DNA of 64,000 nt from Oceanicola sp. D3. Its GTDB lineage: Bacteria; Pseudomonadota; Alphaproteobacteria; Rhodobacterales; Rhodobacteraceae. Of the stretch, positions 18,055 through 26,385 are shown in pieces. A model generated the notes under the pieces. The model was not told where the DNA came from. It did no database searches and saw only the letters and a program-made list of their open reading frames with translations. Each line of letters begins with the position of its first letter. Positions within the stretch are counted from its first letter, which is position 1. The stretch lies in the NCBI RefSeq assembly GCF_006351965.1, contig NZ_CP040932.1:1860001-1924000 (forward strand). Direction: 5' to 3'. The position numbers were made by a program, and so were the translations under genes.

Positions 18055-19260
18055 ATGAGTGATGCCCAAACCCTCCCCGCCATTCGCCTGAAACCCAAGG
18101 CCGATGCCCGCGCCATTCGCCATGGCCACCCCTGGGCCTATAGCGATGCGCTTGTGCTGGATCGGCGCACCAAGGCGCTGCCCGCTGGCAGCCTTGCGGT
18201 GCTCGAGGATGCTGAGCGCACCCCAATGGCGCTGGTGGCGGTGACGCCGGAGAGCCGGATTGCCGCGCGGGTGCTTGACCGGGATTGCGGCGCGACGATT
18301 GATGCCGCTTGGTTTGCCGCCCGGATCAAGGCCGCGCTTGATCTGCGGGAGAGGCTGTTTGATGCACCATTCTACCGGCTTGTCCACGCCGAGGCCGATG
18401 GGTTGCCGGGTGTGGTGATTGACCGGTTTGGAGACACGCTTGTGGTGCAGCCCAACGCGGCTTGGGCGGACCGGCTCTTTGAGGTGCTGGCGGAGGCTCT
18501 GTGCGAGGTGACGGGGGCGACAACCATCATTCGCAATGGCATGGGACGGGCGCGGAAGTTTGAAGGCCTGCCAGAAGTGCTGGACGTGGCCCGAGGCGAG
18601 GCCCCGGGCGCGCCGGTGCCGGTGCCAATGAACGGCGCAACCTATATGGCCGACCTGATGGGCGGGCAGAAGACCGGCCTGTTTTACGATCAGCGAGACA
18701 GCCATGCCTTCACCGCCAATTTGGCGAAGGGGGCACGGGTGCTGGATGTGTTCAGCCACGTGGGCGGCTTTGCCCTCGCCGCGCTGGCGGGTGGAGCGGA
18801 TCATGCGCTGGCGGTGGACGGCTCGGAGCCTGCATTGGCGCTGGCCGAGGCTGGCGCGGCGGAAGGCGGCATGGCGGAGCGTTTCGAGACCCGCCGGGGC
18901 GATGCCTTTGCGGTGCTGGAAGCCCTTGCGGGCGAGGGCGCGCAGTTTGACGTGGTGATCTGCGATCCGCCCGCCTTTGCCCCCTCGAAAAAGGCGCTGG
19001 CGCAGGGGCTGCGGGCCTATGAACGGGTGGCGCGGTTGGCGGCTCCGCTGGTGGCGCCGGGCGGGTATCTGACGCTGTGTTCCTGCTCCCACGCCGCTGA
19101 TGTGACCAAGTTTGGCAATTCCTGCGCACGGGGCATTGGCCGAGCCGGGCGGGCGGCGCAGCTTTTGCGCACGGGCTATGCCGCAGCCGACCACCCCACG
19201 CTGCCGCAACTGGCGGAATCGGGCTACCTCAAAGCGCTGACCTACCGGCTGACCGCGTGA
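18055..19260 (+). CDS. class I SAM-dependent rRNA methyltransferase (RlmI/RlmK-like) with N-terminal PUA domain
   Basis: 401 residues. The first 80 residues form a PUA RNA-binding domain (HPWAYSDALV, AGSLAVLEDAE). The centre has FYRLVHAEADGLPGVVIDRF and MGGQKTGLFYDQRDS, followed by a Rossmann methyltransferase domain with the SAM-binding VLDVFSHVGGFALAALAGGA and the catalytic-type VVICDPPAFAPSKK, then CSCSH. This is the COG1092 architecture, as in RlmI, which methylates a cytosine at C5 in 23S rRNA. The exact target base cannot be read. It overlaps the next gene by four bases. Confidence 0.88.
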   Translation: MSDAQTLPAIRLKPKADARAIRHGHPWAYSDALVLDRRTKALPAGSLAVLEDAERTPMALVAVTPESRIAARVLDRDCGATIDAAWFAARIKAALDLRERLFDAPFYRLVHAEADGLPGVVIDRFGDTLVVQPNAAWADRLFEVLAEALCEVTGATTIIRNGMGRARKFEGLPEVLDVARGEAPGAPVPVPMNGATYMADLMGGQKTGLFYDQRDSHAFTANLAKGARVLDVFSHVGGFALAALAGGADHALAVDGSEPALALAEAGAAEGGMAERFETRRGDAFAVLEALAGEGAQFDVVICDPPAFAPSKKALAQGLRAYERVARLAAPLVAPGGYLTLCSCSHAADVTKFGNSCARGIGRAGRAAQLLRTGYAAADHPTLPQLAESGYLKALTYRLTA

Positions 19261-19799
19261 AACTGTGCCTCGACACCTGCGTGATCTTTCCCACGGTGAT
19301 GCGGGAGATGCTGCTGGGTGCGGCGAAGGCGGGATTTTTCACCCCGATGTGGTCGGCGCGGATCCTAGAAGAATGGCGGCGGGCGGCGCTCAAGCTCGGG
19401 CCTGCGGCGCAGGTGCAGGCGGAGGGCGAGGCGGCGCTGCTTCAGGCGGCATGGCCGCGCGCGGAGGTGAAGGTGGAGCCGGGGCTGGAGGCGCGGCTTT
19501 GGTTGCCTGATCCGGCGGATGTGCATGTGCTGGCCGCTGCTGTCGCAGGCTCTGCCGATGGCATCGTGACGATGAACGCCAAGGATTTTCCGCGCAACGT
19601 GCTGGCCGAGGAGGGGCTGATGCGGGCGGACCCGGACGGGCTTTTGCTGGGCTTTGCCGAGGCCGATCCGGCGCGCATGGGGGCGGTGGCCGAGGCCGTG
19701 CGGGCGGAGGCGGAGCGGCTTTCGGGCGAGTCTTGGGAGATGCGGGCGCTGATGAAGAAGGCGCGGCTGCCGCGGCTTGGGAAGGCGCTGGCTCGATAG
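19257..19799 (+). CDS. PIN domain-containing protein (RSP_2648 type)
   Basis: 180 residues with a GTG start overlapping the preceding stop (GTGA). The PIN-domain acidic residues are visible: Asp6 in KLCLDTCV, Glu38-Glu39 in ARILEEWRR, Asp84 in PDPADVHVL and Asp100 in IVTMNAKDFP. PIN domains are Mg-dependent ribonucleases, many of them VapC toxins. No antitoxin-like gene is adjacent, and coupling to an rRNA methyltransferase gene suggests an RNA-processing role instead; that is inference. Confidence 0.8.
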   Translation: MKLCLDTCVIFPTVMREMLLGAAKAGFFTPMWSARILEEWRRAALKLGPAAQVQAEGEAALLQAAWPRAEVKVEPGLEARLWLPDPADVHVLAAAVAGSADGIVTMNAKDFPRNVLAEEGLMRADPDGLLLGFAEADPARMGAVAEAVRAEAERLSGESWEMRALMKKARLPRLGKALAR

Positions 19800-19841
19800 C
19801 TGCTGCGCCTTGGTGATGCCACGCCCGTGGCGGCCTCGTGT

Positions 19842-19878
19842 ATGGGTATTTTCAGCAAGAAAATGAGCAGGTTGCGCG
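19842..19878 (+). repeat. 37-bp dispersed repeat, copy 2
   Basis: Matches 8898-8934 at about 31 of 37 bases, with the identical core TATTTTCAGCAA. It ends next to the 3' end of the leftward M48 peptidase gene and lies just past the PIN gene, the same context as copy 1. Confidence 0.6.
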
Positions 19879-19879
19879 T

Positions 19880-20566
19880 TCAGGCGCCGCTCCACTTCTT
19901 CTCGTTTGCTTCGATGGCCGCGATGCGTTTGGCAGCCGGTGGGTGGCTGAGGAACCATGCCGGGGTTTTGGCCCCGCCTGCGCCGGTGAGTTTGTCGAGC
20001 TTGGCGAAGAGGGATTTTTGCGGCGCGGTTCCGATGCCGGATTTAGTGAGCAGGGCCGAGGCGTAGGCGTCGGCTTCGAACTCGTCGGCGCGCGACAGGC
20101 GGGCCATGAGCATGGAGGTGAGGCCCGAGGCGATGGCGGCGCCGATGCCGGGGAGGATGCGGTTGAGCACCATCGCGAGGCCGACGCGCAGGGCGTTTTG
20201 CCCGGAAAAGTCGATCATCCGGCGGCGGGAGTGGCCGAGGGCGACGTGGCCCAGTTCATGGGCGATGACAGAGGCCAGTTCTTGCTCGGTGACCGCGCCT
20301 TGCTTCAGCGCGGTGTGAAAGCCGCGGGTGATGAAGATCCGGCCATCTGGCGCGGCGAGGCCGTTGATGGCGGGGGTTTCGAAGATGTGCACGCGCAGGC
20401 GTGGCAAATCGAGAGCGCGGGCCATGCGGGCGGTGAGCTTTTCCATCGCCGGATCGTCGAGCGGGCTGCTTTGGGCATCGAGCTGACGCGCTGTGCGCCA
20501 GGCGGAGAAGCGCCAGAGGATCAGCCCGTAGGCGAGGGCGAGGAGGATGGGGGTGAGCTTGAGCAT
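19880..20566 (-). CDS. M48 family membrane-associated metallopeptidase
   Basis: 228 residues. An N-terminal membrane anchor (LTPILLALAYGLILWRF) is followed by the catalytic domain with the zinc motif HELGH (His103, Glu104, His107) and the third ligand Glu in SRADEFEADAYA. A hydrophobic segment near residues 130-150 may be a second membrane contact. The domain order matches short HtpX/YcaL-like M48 enzymes that degrade damaged membrane or periplasmic proteins. The C-terminal FLSHPPAAKRIAAIEA is the usual family ending. Single-gene unit. Confidence 0.9.
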   Translation of the reverse strand: MLKLTPILLALAYGLILWRFSAWRTARQLDAQSSPLDDPAMEKLTARMARALDLPRLRVHIFETPAINGLAAPDGRIFITRGFHTALKQGAVTEQELASVIAHELGHVALGHSRRRMIDFSGQNALRVGLAMVLNRILPGIGAAIASGLTSMLMARLSRADEFEADAYASALLTKSGIGTAPQKSLFAKLDKLTGAGGAKTPAWFLSHPPAAKRIAAIEANEKKWSGA

Positions 20567-20744
20567 CCTCCCTTATATGGGGCGCGATGGGGGCGAGGGA
20601 AAGCGGGCAGGGCTGCGTGAAATTGCGGCAGGAAACGTGAAAATGCTGTTCACGGCGTTGCGATGACGCGGGGGCGTGCCCATCTTGAGCGGCATTAGAC
20701 TGCGACCAAGACCTTTTTCGACCCTGCTATTCGGAGCTGCCACA

Positions 20745-21065
20745 ATGCATATGACCGACCATACCCACAGTTTTTCTGCCATGCCCGTTTGGCGCCCGAT
20801 GGCCGGCCGGGCCGCCTTGGCGCTTGCCGCGCTGATCTTTGCCACGGCCGTTATGGCCACCGGGCTGCATCTGGGCGAGGGAGGCGGGGCCGAGCCAGCG
20901 CTTTATGCGCTCGCCTTCGGTTTTTTCTTTGGAATCCCGGCGCTGCTTTGCGCGCAGCAGAGCGTGTTTGCCCCGGGCCAGACACGCGCCTGCCTCTTTG
21001 CTGGCCGCGTGCTGGGCGTGGCCTGGCTTGCGTCGATGGCTTGGCTCGTGGGGCTTTATTTGTAG
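20745..21065 (+). CDS. small membrane protein of unknown function
   Basis: 106 residues from ATG 20745, with GGAG (20733-20736) eight bases upstream. It has a His-rich hydrophilic start (MHMTDHTHSF) followed by three hydrophobic helices (ALALAALIFATAVMA, LYALAFGFFFGIPALL, VLGVAWLASMAWLVGLYL). I do not recognise a family. It converges on the next gene, 18 bases away. Confidence 0.7.
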   Translation: MHMTDHTHSFSAMPVWRPMAGRAALALAALIFATAVMATGLHLGEGGGAEPALYALAFGFFFGIPALLCAQQSVFAPGQTRACLFAGRVLGVAWLASMAWLVGLYL

Positions 21066-21083
21066 GGCCCGGCGGGCGAGCGC

Positions 21084-21380
21084 TCAGTCGAGCGCCATTA
21101 GGACGAAGACGTAGGTAACGCTGGCCAGCGCGACGCAGGCCACCACCAGATAGACCACCCAGAGGTAGTCGGAGCGCAGGAGCGCCACCACGGCCACGAG
21201 CGCGACCGGCAGGCAGAGCGCCAGCAGGCCCGGCAGGCCGAGGGTCTGGATCAGCCGGTCGAGCGGGGTGCCGAACCAAGCCCAATGGTTGCCGACGCCG
21301 TAGCTGCCCCCGTCCTGCCAGAGACCGGCGAGCATGAGGCCGGTGAGCACGGCGGCGTAGACGAGGGCTGTTGGGTAAAT
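21084..21380 (-). CDS. small integral membrane protein, possibly with an ATT start
   Basis: Hydrophobic protein with three predicted membrane helices (YPTALVYAAVLTGLMLAGLW, PGLLALCLPVALVAVVALL, WVVYLVVACVALASVTYVFV). The only good ribosome site (AGAGGAAA on the minus strand) lies five bases before an ATT codon at 21380, giving 98 residues. The first conventional starts are GTG 21350 (88 residues) and ATG 21335 (83 residues), both without a ribosome site and both cutting into the first helix. Function unknown. It follows the OsmC gene in the same direction. Confidence 0.6.
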   Translation of the reverse strand: MYPTALVYAAVLTGLMLAGLWQDGGSYGVGNHWAWFGTPLDRLIQTLGLPGLLALCLPVALVAVVALLRSDYLWVVYLVVACVALASVTYVFVLMALD

Positions 21381-21453
21381 CGCGGTTTCCTCTGGGATGG
21401 CGGGGTGGGCTCGGGCCGCCCGGTAAGGGGTAGCCCGGATGTGCTGTTGAGCA

Positions 21454-21891
21454 CTAGCCTTCGAATTCGGCGTCCATCGTGATTTCTGCGCCGCCTTCCA
21501 GCAGTTTGGAGAGCGGGCAGTTGGCCTTGGCGGTTTCGGCAGCGGCCATGAAGGCGTCGGAGTCGATCCCGGGGACATTGCCCTTGAGTTTGAGGTGGAT
21601 CTTCTTGACGGCGAAGCCTTCGCCTTCCTTGTCCATCGACACAGTGGCGGTTGTGTCGAGCGACTCGGCTTCTTTGCCGGTCTGGTCGACCAGGATCTTG
21701 GAAAGTGCCATGGTGAAGCAGCCCGCGTGGGCTGCGCCGATCAGCTCTTCGGGGTTGGTGCCGGGGGCGTCCTCAAAACGGGTGTTGAAGCCGTAGGGCT
21801 GTGAGGAGAGGGCGCCGGACTCGGTGGAGATGGTGCCTTTGCCCTCTTTGATGTTGCCGCTCCAATGGGCCGAAGCCTTGCGATTGATCAT
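21454..21891 (-). CDS. OsmC family peroxiredoxin-like protein
   Basis: 145 residues, full length. OsmC features are the N-terminal KASAHWSGNIKEGKGTIS, the FEDAPGTNPEELIGAAHAGCFTMAL helix carrying the reactive cysteine (about residue 57), and the second cysteine in AKANCPLSKLLEG (about 124). These proteins reduce organic hydroperoxides through the cysteine pair. The form matches the OsmC rather than the Ohr subgroup. A small membrane protein gene follows on the same strand. Confidence 0.92.
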   Translation of the reverse strand: MINRKASAHWSGNIKEGKGTISTESGALSSQPYGFNTRFEDAPGTNPEELIGAAHAGCFTMALSKILVDQTGKEAESLDTTATVSMDKEGEGFAVKKIHLKLKGNVPGIDSDAFMAAAETAKANCPLSKLLEGGAEITMDAEFEG

Positions 21892-21963
21892 GTCTGCCTC
21901 CGTTTTTGGATGTTCAGACCGCTCAACGTGGCAGCGCGGGGGATGTTCCGCGCGGGTGCAGGC

Positions 21964-22851
21964 TCATTTCCAGCGGCGGTGAATCCAGAACCATTGGTCG
22001 GGGTCGGCTTCGACCCGGGCTTCAAGGCTGCGGGTGGCGGCCTCTGTCATGGTGCGGGCGTCGGTGTGGGGGATTGGCTCTTCGACCTCGACGGCGTAAT
22101 CGAGCCCGCCGTTCAGCCGGGTGGCGTAGAGCGGCAGCATGAGCGCGTCATAGCGCAGGGCCATTTCGGCGGCGGAGGTGGCGGTGCGTGCGGGGTGGCC
22201 CATGAAGTCGATCACCTCGCCGCGCCATGTGTTGACGTCATGCAGGATGATGAGCATGCCGCCGGCTTTCAGGTGGCGGATGAAGGCCATTGTGCCCTTG
22301 CGCCCCTGCGGGAAGACGGGGCGGCCCACCGCTTCCATCGTGGCGACGTAGTGCTGGTTGAAGAAGGCGTTGGCCATGGGGCGGTAGAGGCCGCCGAAGT
22401 GGTAGCCGCTGGTGTTCAGCTTGGCGCGCGCGGCCTCGTAGTTGCCGAAGTGGCCGGTGACGGCGATCACCGCGCGGCCCGTGGCGCGGGCCTCTTCCAG
22501 CGCGGGCAGGCCGGGGCCGGAGAGGGAAAAGCTGGCGGCGCGGGCGAAGAAGGTTGGGTTGGAGTAATTCTCCATCAGCACGCGTCCCGCGTTTTCGCAG
22601 ACCTTGGCCGCAAGGGCGGCGCGAGCGGGTGGCTCCATGTCGGGCCAGACCATGGCGAGGTTGTCGCGCGCGCGTTTGCCGTAGCCTGCCAGCGGCGCGA
22701 TGACATTGCGGGTGAGCTTGCCGAAGGTGCGGATGCGGGCCGGGTAGGGCAGCAGGCGGGCAGAGCCGATGAAGCCGCGCAGGATCTTGTCGGTCAGCCA
22801 GTCGGCCGCCGAGCCCTTGGGCGGTGGGTCATCATCTGTTGTGGCGGCCAT
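21964..22851 (-). CDS. LpxL/HtrB-type lauroyl acyltransferase (lysophospholipid acyltransferase family)
   Basis: 295 residues. The acyltransferase catalytic motif H-x4-E is seen in VTGHFGNYEAAR (about residues 139-150), followed by GGLYRPMANAFFN and the FPQGRKGTMAFIRHLKAGGMLIIL substrate-binding region. This is the family that adds secondary acyl chains to lipid A at the inner-membrane face. Which acyl chain, or whether the acceptor is lipid A or an ornithine-type lipid, cannot be read. The neighbouring upstream gene on the strand is fliG. Confidence 0.87.
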   Translation of the reverse strand: MAATTDDDPPPKGSAADWLTDKILRGFIGSARLLPYPARIRTFGKLTRNVIAPLAGYGKRARDNLAMVWPDMEPPARAALAAKVCENAGRVLMENYSNPTFFARAASFSLSGPGLPALEEARATGRAVIAVTGHFGNYEAARAKLNTSGYHFGGLYRPMANAFFNQHYVATMEAVGRPVFPQGRKGTMAFIRHLKAGGMLIILHDVNTWRGEVIDFMGHPARTATSAAEMALRYDALMLPLYATRLNGGLDYAVEVEEPIPHTDARTMTEAATRSLEARVEADPDQWFWIHRRWK

Positions 22852-22956
22852 GCGGCTCTCTCCCGGTGGTGGGATAGGGTTAGCTGCGAGGTCGCCGGAA
22901 GGGAAGGGGGCTGCACATCGGCAGGCTGGTGCGGGCGGCGCAGGGCGGCGGTTGGC

Positions 22957-24099
22957 CTAGTCCTCCTCAGCGTCGTCGGGGGAGACGAGGATAAGCTCGC
23001 CATCGGCCTCCAGGCGGCGGATCTCGGCGACGACCGCCGTCATCGCCTCTTCGCCGTCCTTTTCCTTGACCTTGCCGAGTTCTGCCATTTCTTCGCGCAG
23101 CCCCTCGGCCATGCGTTTGGAGATATTCTCGAGGATGTGGTCACGGGAGCGCTCGGCCTCGCCACTGGCGGCGGCGAGCGCGGTGACGAGAACCGCCTGT
23201 TCAATGCCGCGGGTGATCTTGGGGACATCGCGGGCGGCGAGACGGTCGGCGATGTTGACGAAGGTGAAGATGGCCTTTTTCACCTGATCGGCAAACTCAG
23301 AGTCTTCTTCCTCCAGCCCCTTGAGCACGTCGTCGCGGGTGGCGGAGGGGGAGAAGTTGAGCACGGCGGCCACACGCTCCACCGGGCCGCCATCGAAGGC
23401 CATGACGGGCTGGGCATCGAACTGGGCGGCGAGGGTGAGGCCGATGCGGGCGACGGTTTCGGGGCCGACGCGGCCGGTGCGGGACATGGCGTGGGTGATC
23501 CGGCGGGCCTTGTCGCCCGGCAGCTTTCCGAGGAGTTCGGCGGCGCGACCGGTGGGCAGCTTGGCCAGCATGACGGCGCCAACCTCGACGCTCTCTTCTT
23601 CCAGCACGGGCAAGAGCTTTTCGGCATCGAGGCCCGAGATCCGCTCCCACGGGTCGCCCTTGGCGGCCACCCCGGCTTCACGGCGCAGCCGGGCGGAGGT
23701 GATCGGGGAGATATGGCCATCAAGCAGGCCGAGTGCCCCCTCCATGGCGCCGGGAAAGCACAGGCCGACACGGTCAAGTTCGGCCTCGAACTCTTCGATG
23801 ACCTCGGCCAGCGTGTCGCGATCAATCATGCGCAGCTTGCCCATGGCGCGGGTGAGCTCGGTTTGCATGCCGTCGGGCCATTCGGCGAGCGGCAATTTGG
23901 CGCCGCCATTGACCAGAAGGCGCACGATGACGGCGGCTTTTTCACGGCGGGTGAGCCGACGAGCGGAGCCGGAACGCGCGGCATCGCTGCCGCCCGCCAT
24001 GGCCGGAAGAGAAACCCCGCCGGAGGTTGCGCTGCTGCCGGGCAGGTCGGTGTCAAAACCACCAAGCCCGCCGGGGAGCGGGGAGAGAGAAGTGGACAT
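22957..24099 (-). CDS. fliG: flagellar motor switch protein FliG (isolated gene)
   Basis: 380 residues from ATG 24099, which begins the conserved MSTSLSPLPGG; an upstream extension exists but lacks support. An N-terminal domain (RREKAAVIVRLLVNGGAKL), a middle domain and a C-terminal torque domain (residues about 285-350) are present. In the torque helix, ENISKRMAEGLREEMAELGKVK conserves the Arg281, Asp288/289 (as Glu-Glu) and Arg297 (as Lys) charges of E. coli FliG, but the lysine equivalent to K264 seems absent (ALAAASG). FliG couples the stator to the rotor. No other flagellar gene is in the window. Confidence 0.82.
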   Translation of the reverse strand: MSTSLSPLPGGLGGFDTDLPGSSATSGGVSLPAMAGGSDAARSGSARRLTRREKAAVIVRLLVNGGAKLPLAEWPDGMQTELTRAMGKLRMIDRDTLAEVIEEFEAELDRVGLCFPGAMEGALGLLDGHISPITSARLRREAGVAAKGDPWERISGLDAEKLLPVLEEESVEVGAVMLAKLPTGRAAELLGKLPGDKARRITHAMSRTGRVGPETVARIGLTLAAQFDAQPVMAFDGGPVERVAAVLNFSPSATRDDVLKGLEEEDSEFADQVKKAIFTFVNIADRLAARDVPKITRGIEQAVLVTALAAASGEAERSRDHILENISKRMAEGLREEMAELGKVKEKDGEEAMTAVVAEIRRLEADGELILVSPDDAEED

Positions 24100-24214
24100 C
24101 AGCGCCTCGCGCCTTCCGCATGGTTCACGTTGAGCGAGCATAGCGGCGGGAGGCTTAAGGCGGGGTTACCCGAACCGGAGTTTCAGTGCCCCGGTGCAGG
24201 GCAAGACGGTGTGA

Positions 24215-24367
24215 TCAGCCGGTGGGCGTGATGCAGCTTGCTGTCTTGTCATCCCAGACTTTGCCGTCGGCGCAGGACATGCGCACGTGCTGGCTGGAGC
24301 ATTCGGCATAGGCGAGGGCGGGAGAGAGGGCCAGCGCGAGGGCGGCGAGGGCTGTCTTCGTCTTCAT
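24215..24367 (-). CDS. small exported cysteine-containing protein
   Basis: 50 residues from ATG 24367, chosen because GGAGG lies ten bases upstream. A clean signal peptide (MKTKTALAALALALSPALAYA) leaves a mature peptide of about 29 residues with three cysteines (ECSSQHVRMSCADGKVWDDKTASC), the pattern seen in chitin-binding-like or other small disulfide-bonded periplasmic peptides. No function is assigned. Confidence 0.6.
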   Translation of the reverse strand: MKTKTALAALALALSPALAYAECSSQHVRMSCADGKVWDDKTASCITPTG

Positions 24368-24540
24368 CGGTCTCATTCCTCCGGTTTGCGGGGATGAGCC
24401 TATCACGGGCGGCGATTCCGACAAAGCGCCGGGGCTGCAAAACCCTTTCCGTTACGGAAACGTGAATGGTCCGGTGCAAGGCCGTGAAATGCCAATGGCC
24501 TTGATTGCCGCGGCGTCACCTGTGGCGCACCCCTCTTACA

Positions 24541-24611
24541 GGCACCGGGTGGACGGCATGCCAGCCCCAAGGCAGGGCCGCCTCTTCCCCCGAGATTTTC
24601 CACCCGGTGCC
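24541..24611. repeat. 13-bp perfect inverted repeat in the haem peroxidase leader
   Basis: GGCACCGGGTGGA at 24541-24553 is the exact complement of TCCACCCGGTGCC at 24599-24611, with 45 bases between. It lies 53-123 bases before the peroxidase start codon. It could be a leader hairpin or paired protein-binding sites. Confidence 0.7.
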
Positions 24612-24663
24612 GCATCACACCGTTCGTGCCCAACTGCGGCCGACACATTGGAGGACTATAGCA

Positions 24664-26196
24664 ATGTCACACGCCAAAGGCCCCGCCCGCCCTGCATTTG
24701 CCCCGCGCTCGAAGCTCTACAAGGGGCGGTTCGGGCGGATTTGCCCCGGTCTTACCCCATGGGTGCCGCCCGGTGTGCCGCCCGAACAAATCGAGGCACA
24801 CTTCGTCGCTTTCGCCAACGAGCACATGACCGAGCGCCCCGGTATGAGCCCGGGAGAGGCTATTGAGATCGACGATGAGCTGGAGGCCGAGTTCAGCTCG
24901 GGTATCCCGGCGGGTTACACCTACTTCGGCCAATTCGTTGACCATGACATCACCTTCGACCCGACGCCTTTGGGCGTTGAGCTGACAGACCCTGAGGGGC
25001 TCGACAACTTTCGCACGCCGCGGCTGGACCTCGATTGCGTCTATGGCTCGGGGCCGCATGACCAGCCGTATATGTATGAGCTGACGGAAGACCCGAATGA
25101 TCCTTCGAGAAAAGTGCCCAACTCCGAGCGCTTTCTGATCGGGTCTATCGAAGGCCAGCCCTTGGCCGACTTGCCGCGCAACCCTAACGGACGCGCGATC
25201 ATCGGCGACATGCGTAATGACGAGAATGCTATTGTCAGCCAGATCCAACTCGCCTTTCTGACCGCCCACAACGCGTTGGTGGACCGCGCCATCGCCGCAG
25301 GCAAGGCAAACCCCTTCATGGAGGCGCGGCGTGTGCTGACGTGGCTTTATCAGCATTGCGTGTGGGAGGATTTCGTCCGCCGGATCTGCATCGACGAGGT
25401 GGTGGACACCGCGCTGCAGAAGGACAAAGGCAAGGACGGGCGGGTGCAGTGGCAGCTCGGGCTGAAGGATGTTTACAACTGGGAATACAACCCCTTCATG
25501 CCGCTGGAATTTTCGGTGGCGGCCTATCGCTTTGGGCACTCGATGGTGCGCAACGGCTATCAGACCAACTTCACCCACAACCAGTTGGAGCGGGTGGCGT
25601 TGTTCAACAACACCACCTCCGGCCCCGGGGCGGATGAGCCCGATCTGCGCGGCTTTGGCCCACGCAAGCCGGTGACGACGGTGCAATGGGACTGGTTCTT
25701 CGACATGGGCAATGAGGCGGATTTCTTTCCGCAGATGGCCCGGAAGATCGACACCAAGCTGGCCAATGCGCTGCTGTTCCTCGGCGAGGACGATGGCGAC
25801 CCGGCCAGCGTGGCCAACAAACTGGCGGCGCGCAACCTGATCCGCGGCGTGATGATGGAGTTGCCCTCGGGCCCTGACGTGGCGGCCAAGTTGAATGTGC
25901 CGGTGACGGTCAACCTCAGCGAGGAGGAGCCTGCCGCGCTTTGGTATTACATCCTGAAGGAGGCCGAAGGGCAGGGCGGCGCCCGGCTGGGGCGGCTTGG
26001 CTCGACCATCGTTTGCGCGGTGTTCGCCGGGCTGCTGAAGGGCGACCCGAAGGCCTATGTCAATGTCGATCCGGGCTGGAGCCCTGAGAAGGAGCTGGCC
26101 AGCGGCATGCTGACCGACGGCGACAAGCAGGACAATCCCGACTGGGGCCTTCAGGCGATCCTGCGGATTTCCGGACAGCCGGTGAGCGGCGTTTAA
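24664..26196 (+). CDS. animal-type haem peroxidase family protein
   Basis: 510 residues from ATG 24664, set by GGAGG at 24650-24654. The distal-histidine motif is GQFVDHDITFDP (His94) and the proximal one is YRFGHSMVRNGY (His292), as in the bacterial members of the animal haem peroxidase superfamily. Such enzymes bind haem and use hydrogen peroxide to oxidise halides or organic substrates. There is no signal peptide, and the N-terminal proline-rich segment (PGLTPWVPPGVPPEQ) is unusual. The C-terminal part may act as the substrate domain. A terminator follows; the substrate is unknown. Confidence 0.88.
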   Translation: MSHAKGPARPAFAPRSKLYKGRFGRICPGLTPWVPPGVPPEQIEAHFVAFANEHMTERPGMSPGEAIEIDDELEAEFSSGIPAGYTYFGQFVDHDITFDPTPLGVELTDPEGLDNFRTPRLDLDCVYGSGPHDQPYMYELTEDPNDPSRKVPNSERFLIGSIEGQPLADLPRNPNGRAIIGDMRNDENAIVSQIQLAFLTAHNALVDRAIAAGKANPFMEARRVLTWLYQHCVWEDFVRRICIDEVVDTALQKDKGKDGRVQWQLGLKDVYNWEYNPFMPLEFSVAAYRFGHSMVRNGYQTNFTHNQLERVALFNNTTSGPGADEPDLRGFGPRKPVTTVQWDWFFDMGNEADFFPQMARKIDTKLANALLFLGEDDGDPASVANKLAARNLIRGVMMELPSGPDVAAKLNVPVTVNLSEEEPAALWYYILKEAEGQGGARLGRLGSTIVCAVFAGLLKGDPKAYVNVDPGWSPEKELASGMLTDGDKQDNPDWGLQAILRISGQPVSGV

Positions 26197-26258
26197 CCCT
26201 TTCCCCTCACCAGGCAGGAAAGCCCGGAGGCGTGGTGGCCCGGGTCTTTCCGGGGAAG

Positions 26259-26287
26259 GTCCGTCCCTTGCGGGGCGGGCCTTTTCT
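26259..26287 (+). terminator. terminator after the haem peroxidase
   Basis: GGTCCGTCCC (26259-26268) pairs, with two G-U pairs, with GGGGCGGGCC (26273-26282) and is followed by TTTTC. It lies about 60 bases after the peroxidase stop. Confidence 0.65.
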
Positions 26288-26385
26288 GTTCGGGGCGCGC
26301 TCATCCGCCCTTCGAGGCGTCTTCGCGGTGGTTGGGGCCACGGGCGATGAGGGGGCGAAGACCGCGAAGAGCCGTTTGGCGGGCG

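Noticed and set aside
19257-19799. PIN protein as a VapC toxin of a toxin-antitoxin pair
   Set aside because: No antitoxin-like gene precedes or follows it; the gene is coupled to an rRNA methyltransferase.
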